Origin: an uncultured Eubacterium sp.
GTDB lineage: Bacteria > Bacillota > Clostridia > Lachnospirales > Lachnospiraceae
Assembly (NCBI GenBank): GCA_934351445.1
Contig: CAKRIZ010000015.1
Coordinates: forward strand, 1-45,484
Direction: 5' to 3'
Length of the DNA stretch: 45,484 nt
Both the position numbers and the translations under genes were made by a program. The notes below the pieces were generated by a model, which worked only from the letters and a program-made list of their open reading frames with translations, was not told the origin of the DNA and did no database searches. Below, piece by piece: positions 41,089 through 45,484 of this stretch (positions within the stretch are counted from its first letter, which is position 1; every line of letters begins with the position of its first letter).

Positions 41089-42683
41089 TCAGAATTCAAC
41101 AGTTAAAACTACCGCTCATTCATAATGAGCAGATGATAGAAGAAAAAATCTGCGCCGTACTTGGAATACAACAGGGAACCGAGTTTCGTTATGAGATCAT
41201 CAGACGTTCTGTGGATGCGCGGAAAAAGCCGCAGCTTTTTTATGTATATACAGTCGATGTGACGATGGGTGGGGAGGCCAGACTCGTTAAAAAATTACAT
41301 AAACCAAACATTCAGCTCGCACAAAAGAGCCGTTATCACTTTCCCAAACCCGGCACAGAGGCGATGAGCCATCGGCCGGTAGTCGTGGGTGCTGGTCCGG
41401 CTGGCTTGTTTTGTGCATATGAACTTGCACTACACGGCTACCGCCCGCTGATCTTAGAGCGTGGAAAGCGCGTGGATGACCGCACGGCTGATGTTGTCAG
41501 ATTCTGGGAGCAGGGAATCTTAGACCCATCCTCCAATGTCCAGTTTGGTGAGGGCGGTGCCGGCACATTTTCAGATGGAAAACTCAATACACTGGTGAAG
41601 GATCCCATTGGGCGCGGCCGGCATGTGTTGGAACTATTTTGTAAATGTGGCGCACCGTCTGAGATCCTCTATGACAACAAGCCCCACATTGGTACCGATA
41701 TTCTGACAGCTGTGATCCGCAATCTGCGTGAGGAGATCCTGCGCCTGGGCGGTAAATTCATGTTTGGGACATGCATGACGGATCTTGTGTGTCAGGATGG
41801 ACGGCTGACCGGGCTTGTCATACATGGGCCGCACGGGGAGCAGCAGATCGATACGGAGCTTGCGGTGCTTGCACTCGGCCATTCGGCCAGAGATACATTT
41901 GAGATGCTTGCGCACAAGCCGCTCCTTATGGAGCCGAAGGCATTCGCAGTCGGTTTTCGTGTGGAACATCCACAGGCAATGATCAATGAGAGCCAGTACG
42001 GTGCAGATCCGGATATGGAGCATCTGCCAGCAGCACCTTATAAGGTCACGGCCAATTTTCCGGGACAGAGAGGTGTCTATTCGTTTTGCATGTGTCCGGG
42101 TGGATATGTTGTCAATGCATCATCGGAACAAGGACATCTGGCAGTCAACGGTATGAGCTATTATAAGCGCGACAGCCACAATGCCAATTCTGCAATCATT
42201 GTATCGGTGAACCCTTCAGATTTTCCGGGGACAGATGCACTGGCCGGTGTGCGTTTCCAGCGCGCGCTGGAGCGGCATGCGTATGAATTGTGTGACGGTA
42301 AAATCCCACAGCAGTTGTATGCAGATTTTAAGGAGAAGCGCAGTTCAACGGATTACGGAGATTTTGACAGCTGCATCAAGGGCACAGCTGGTTTTGGCGC
42401 ATTACATGAATTACTGACAGAAGATATGAACAGGTGTTTGATAGCCGGTATGGAACAATTTGGTCACAGATTGCATGGATTTGACCGCTGGGATGCTATT
42501 TTATCCGGCATAGAGAGCCGTACTTCGTCACCGCTTCGGATTGTGAGAGACGAACAGTGCGAGAGCAGTATGCATGGATTATATCCGTGTGGGGAAGGCG
42601 CCGGCTATGCCGGGGGAATCACTTCAGCAGCAATGGATGGCATCAAGGTTGCGGAGGCGATTGCCAGACAATATCATCCGTGA
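41085..42683 (+). CDS. Uncharacterised FAD-dependent dehydrogenase, COG2509-type
   Basis: The 532-residue protein has an N-terminal alpha/beta domain (about 1-90; begins MIRIQQLKLPLIHNE), then an FAD domain with VVVGAGPAGLFCAYELA and FGEGGAGTFSDGKLNTLVKD. It ends with YPCGEGAGYAGGITSAAMDG. These are the marks of COG2509-type dehydrogenases, whose reaction is not known. The frame is open from 41013, but GGGAGAAAG precedes the ATG at 41085, which overlaps the previous stop. It is followed 24 bases later by mutS. Confidence 0.87.
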   Translation: MIRIQQLKLPLIHNEQMIEEKICAVLGIQQGTEFRYEIIRRSVDARKKPQLFYVYTVDVTMGGEARLVKKLHKPNIQLAQKSRYHFPKPGTEAMSHRPVVVGAGPAGLFCAYELALHGYRPLILERGKRVDDRTADVVRFWEQGILDPSSNVQFGEGGAGTFSDGKLNTLVKDPIGRGRHVLELFCKCGAPSEILYDNKPHIGTDILTAVIRNLREEILRLGGKFMFGTCMTDLVCQDGRLTGLVIHGPHGEQQIDTELAVLALGHSARDTFEMLAHKPLLMEPKAFAVGFRVEHPQAMINESQYGADPDMEHLPAAPYKVTANFPGQRGVYSFCMCPGGYVVNASSEQGHLAVNGMSYYKRDSHNANSAIIVSVNPSDFPGTDALAGVRFQRALERHAYELCDGKIPQQLYADFKEKRSSTDYGDFDSCIKGTAGFGALHELLTEDMNRCLIAGMEQFGHRLHGFDRWDAILSGIESRTSSPLRIVRDEQCESSMHGLYPCGEGAGYAGGITSAAMDGIKVAEAIARQYHP

Positions 42684-42707
42684 TAAATAACATTTAGGAG
42701 GAACATG

Positions 42708-45350
42708 ATGGCTGAGTATTCACCCATGATGCAGCATTATTTACAGACGAAGCAGGAACATAAGGATTGTATCCTTTTTTACAGGCTGGGCGATTTTTAT
42801 GAGATGTTTTTTGAAGATGCGCAGATTGCATCCAAAGAACTGGAACTGACACTGACCGGAAAGCAGTGTGGTATGGAAGAACGGGCACCGATGTGTGGTG
42901 TGCCGTTTCATGCAGCCGATACATATATCAACCGTCTTGTGGCAAAAGGCTATAAAGTAGCGGTCTGCGAACAGATCGGTGACCCAAAACTATCCAAGGG
43001 GATCGTAGAGCGTCAGGTGATCCGCATTGTGACACCGGGAACGAATACCGATGTGGCATCTTTGGATGAATCAAAAAATAATTATCTGATGTGTATTTAT
43101 TGTGATGAGTCTATATTTGGTGTATCTACAGCAGATGTATCGACCGGAGATTACTTTGTGACGGAGATCGATACCACACAAAAACTGATGGATGAGATCC
43201 AGAAGTTCGCACCGGCGGAGATCATCTGCAACGAAGCACTGTTTTTGAGTACACTCGATATCGAGATGCTGCGAAATAGACTGGGCATTACAGTGACGGC
43301 ACTCGATTCGTGGTATTTTACTGATGATACGGCAAAGGGTATCTTATTGGATCATTTTCATGTCAGACAGCTTGATGGGCTCGGGCTGGCAGATTATCTG
43401 TCTGGGACGCTGGCGGCAGGTGCCCTGCTCAAATATCTGTACGAGACACAGATGAATGGGCTGGAGCATATGACAAATATCAAGCCGTATTCCACAAGTG
43501 CATTTATGGTGCTCGATTCAGCGACCAGACGCAATCTGGAACTGGTTGAGACGATGCGGGAGAAAAATAAAAAAGGCTCTTTACTATGGGTACTCGACAA
43601 GACGAAAACAGCCATGGGTGCGAGGCTTTTGCGCACTTATGTAGAACAGCCGCTGATTCAAAAAGATGAAATCGAGGCACGCTATGATGCGATTGAGGAA
43701 CTGAACCAGAATATCATGAGCCGTGAGGAAATGAGTGAATATCTGGGTCCGGTCTATGATTTAGAGCGCCTGATTACGAGAATCAGTTATCAGACTGCGA
43801 ATCCGCGGGATTTAATTGCATTTAAAAATTCTTTACAAATGCTGCCGCCCATCCGCATGGTGCTCTCGGAGTTTCATGCAAAGGCACTGACAGGCTTACT
43901 GGAACAGATGGATGGACTCGAGGATATTTTCACGTGGATCGATGAGGCGGTTATTGAAGACCCTCCACTGTCCGTACATGACGGAAACATCATCAAAGAG
44001 GGCTATTTTGAAGAAGTCGACCGGCTGCGTAAAGCCAAGACAGAGGGAAAGAGCTGGCTCGCACAGATCGAGGCATCCGAGCGTGAGAAAACCGGTATCA
44101 AGAATCTGCGGATCAAATATAACAAAGTGTTTGGTTATTATCTGGAAGTGACCAATTCCTACAAGGATCTGGTACCGGATTATTATATGCGGAAACAGAC
44201 ACTTACCAATGCAGAACGCTATATTACACCGGAGCTCAAAGAACTGGAGGAGACGATCCTTGGAGCCGAGGACAAACTGGTACAGCTCGAGTATGAATTA
44301 TTCCGTCAGCTGCGCGAAAAGATCACAGGTGAAGTAACACGTATCCAGCGTTCAGCCAAAGCGATCGCAGGACTTGACGTGTTGATTTCCTTTGCAAAGG
44401 TAGCTGATACACAGCATTATTGCCGTCCGCACATCAATGAGAACGGTACGCTGATGATCCATGACGGCAGACATCCGGTTGTGGAAAAAATGATGAACAA
44501 TGATATGTTTATTCCGAATGATACACATCTGGATAATGGAAAAAACCGGATTTCTATTATTACGGGGCCGAATATGGCAGGAAAGTCAACTTATATGCGC
44601 CAGACCGCACTGATCGTACTCATGGCACAGATCGGCAGCTTTGTACCTGCCGCAAAAGCAGATATCGGGCTGGTGGACCGGATCTTTACACGTGTCGGAG
44701 CCAGTGATGATCTGGCAAGCGGACAGAGTACCTTTATGGTCGAGATGAACGAGGTGGCAAATATTCTGCGCAATGCAACATCAAACAGTCTGCTTATTTT
44801 AGATGAGATTGGCCGTGGTACATCGACATTTGACGGATTATCTATTGCCTGGGCAGTCGTCGAGCATATCAGTAATCCCAAGCTGCTCGGTGCCAAGACA
44901 TTGTTTGCGACGCATTATCACGAATTGACTGAACTGGAAGGAAAACTGGACAACGTCAACAATTATTGTATTGCCGTCAAGGAAAAAGGCGATGACATCG
45001 TATTCCTGCGCAAGATTGTAAAAGGCGGTGCGGACCGCAGTTATGGTATCCAGGTCGCAAAGCTGGCAGGTGTGCCGGATTCTGTGATCAACCGTGCCAA
45101 GGAGATCTGCCAGGAACTGATCGAAAACAACATCACGTGTGGCGTGGAGAGTCTCTCTCCGGACAAACGATCACACAAGAAGGTCAAAAAACTCGATGAA
45201 GTAGACCAGAATCAGATCTCACTGTTTGACACCGTAGATGATGATGACATCTTAAAAGAACTCAAAGACCTGGATCTGGGAAATTATACGCCGATCGAGG
45301 CATTGAACAAATTATATGAGCTGCAGGGAAAACTAAAAAACCGTTGGTAG
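42708..45350 (+). CDS. mutS: DNA mismatch repair protein MutS
   Basis: The protein has 880 residues from the ATG at 42708; an ATG at 42705 is equally in frame, but AGGAGG at 42696-42701 is better spaced for 42708. The mismatch-binding domain has LFYRLGDFYEMFFEDA near residue 20, with the Phe-x-Glu wedge. The ATPase domain has Walker A GPNMAGKST (from about residue 620), LILDEIGRGTSTFDG and FATHYHEL. It recognises mismatches as a dimer and usually works with MutL. mutL is not in the remaining 134 bases, though it may lie beyond the edge. Confidence 0.97.
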   Translation: MAEYSPMMQHYLQTKQEHKDCILFYRLGDFYEMFFEDAQIASKELELTLTGKQCGMEERAPMCGVPFHAADTYINRLVAKGYKVAVCEQIGDPKLSKGIVERQVIRIVTPGTNTDVASLDESKNNYLMCIYCDESIFGVSTADVSTGDYFVTEIDTTQKLMDEIQKFAPAEIICNEALFLSTLDIEMLRNRLGITVTALDSWYFTDDTAKGILLDHFHVRQLDGLGLADYLSGTLAAGALLKYLYETQMNGLEHMTNIKPYSTSAFMVLDSATRRNLELVETMREKNKKGSLLWVLDKTKTAMGARLLRTYVEQPLIQKDEIEARYDAIEELNQNIMSREEMSEYLGPVYDLERLITRISYQTANPRDLIAFKNSLQMLPPIRMVLSEFHAKALTGLLEQMDGLEDIFTWIDEAVIEDPPLSVHDGNIIKEGYFEEVDRLRKAKTEGKSWLAQIEASEREKTGIKNLRIKYNKVFGYYLEVTNSYKDLVPDYYMRKQTLTNAERYITPELKELEETILGAEDKLVQLEYELFRQLREKITGEVTRIQRSAKAIAGLDVLISFAKVADTQHYCRPHINENGTLMIHDGRHPVVEKMMNNDMFIPNDTHLDNGKNRISIITGPNMAGKSTYMRQTALIVLMAQIGSFVPAAKADIGLVDRIFTRVGASDDLASGQSTFMVEMNEVANILRNATSNSLLILDEIGRGTSTFDGLSIAWAVVEHISNPKLLGAKTLFATHYHELTELEGKLDNVNNYCIAVKEKGDDIVFLRKIVKGGADRSYGIQVAKLAGVPDSVINRAKEICQELIENNITCGVESLSPDKRSHKKVKKLDEVDQNQISLFDTVDDDDILKELKDLDLGNYTPIEALNKLYELQGKLKNRW

Positions 45351-45484
45351 CGCATAATAGGCGTTTGCGAAACTATTTAATCATCGGGCTACCTGGCTGT
45401 GGGCGCAGTGGCATTCTGATCAAGCTGCTCCGATTGCCCGGCGGTGTCTCGCTGTCTCTTCAGCCTTGGCTCGATGTGTCCTTC
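45351..45484. other. Unassigned 134-base window edge
   Basis: No terminator is visible after mutS and no gene can be supported. The stretch from about 45385 is more GC-rich than the preceding sequence. A frame open to the edge on the minus strand ends in a stop at 45389-45391 (about 31 codons). On the plus strand, a TTG at 45364 opens a frame reading LIIGLPGCGRSG, which resembles a P-loop but has no ribosome binding site. Either could be part of a neighbouring gene. Confidence 0.3.

Overview
This 45.5-kb window looks like a core chromosomal segment of a low-to-middle-GC, anaerobic, spore-forming Firmicute, most likely a Lachnospiraceae-type Clostridium. The grounds are: the Firmicutes order rimP-nusA-ylxR-ylxQ-infB-rbfA-nrnA-truB-ribF; strong AGGAGG-type ribosome binding sites; an electron-bifurcating-type [FeFe] hydrogenase operon; and sporulation genes (yqfC, yqfD, a ytvI-like gene, a spoVB-like gene and a probable bofC-like gene). 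All but one of the genes lie on the + strand. No phage, insertion sequence, CRISPR array or rRNA was seen. Names rest on reading motifs and gene order; no database search was run.

Layout. 1-230: tRNA-Glu, its terminator, and a promoter plus leader hairpin for the translation operon. 253-8641: rimP, nusA, ylxR, ylxQ, infB, rbfA, nrnA, truB and ribF, tightly packed and partly overlapping (transcription, initiation, ribosome maturation, RNA turnover, flavin synthesis). 8675-22378: a metabolic block that separates ribF from rpsO-pnp, genes that are neighbours in many Firmicutes. It holds a Na/Pi cotransporter, an NlpC/P60 wall hydrolase, the hydrogenase genes hydC-hydB-hydA, a small exported protein with an internal duplication, a YtvI-like membrane protein, and an amino-sugar module (HPr, NagB, NagA, EIIA, EIICB). 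22459-25154: rpsO and pnp, each with its own promoter and a structured leader. 25310-29962: intracellular subtilase, cardiolipin synthase, a convergent D-Ala-D-Ala carboxypeptidase, and a metallophosphoesterase. 30066-31924: scpA, scpB, rlmH. 32016-36268: yqfC, yqfD, phoH, a degenerate HD membrane protein, ybeY. 36311-45350: DUF3048 lipoprotein, SpoVB-like flippase, BofC-like protein, two overlapping flavoprotein genes, mutS. The last 134 bases are unassigned.

How the parts work together. The first operon couples transcription to ribosome assembly. The hydrogenase would reoxidise NADH and ferredoxin produced by sugar fermentation. The nag/PTS genes would import GlcNAc and convert it to fructose-6-phosphate; GlcNAc is also a cell-wall product, and wall hydrolases are encoded in the window. 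A shared AAATTAGTATAAA motif lies upstream of the hydrogenase operon, HPr and the EIICB gene, suggesting one control input for carbon and redox flow.

Most worth a second look: (1) the protein between phoH and ybeY, which sits where the c-di-AMP phosphodiesterase PgpH/YqfF usually lies but has lost most HD metal ligands; (2) a densely structured non-coding stretch at 16391-16610 with a 33-base perfect palindrome and a predicted pseudoknot; (3) the recurrent promoter-proximal motif and the near-perfect operator before the PTS gene; (4) an RNase III-like long hairpin in the pnp leader; (5) an HPr with Lys at the regulatory Ser46 position.
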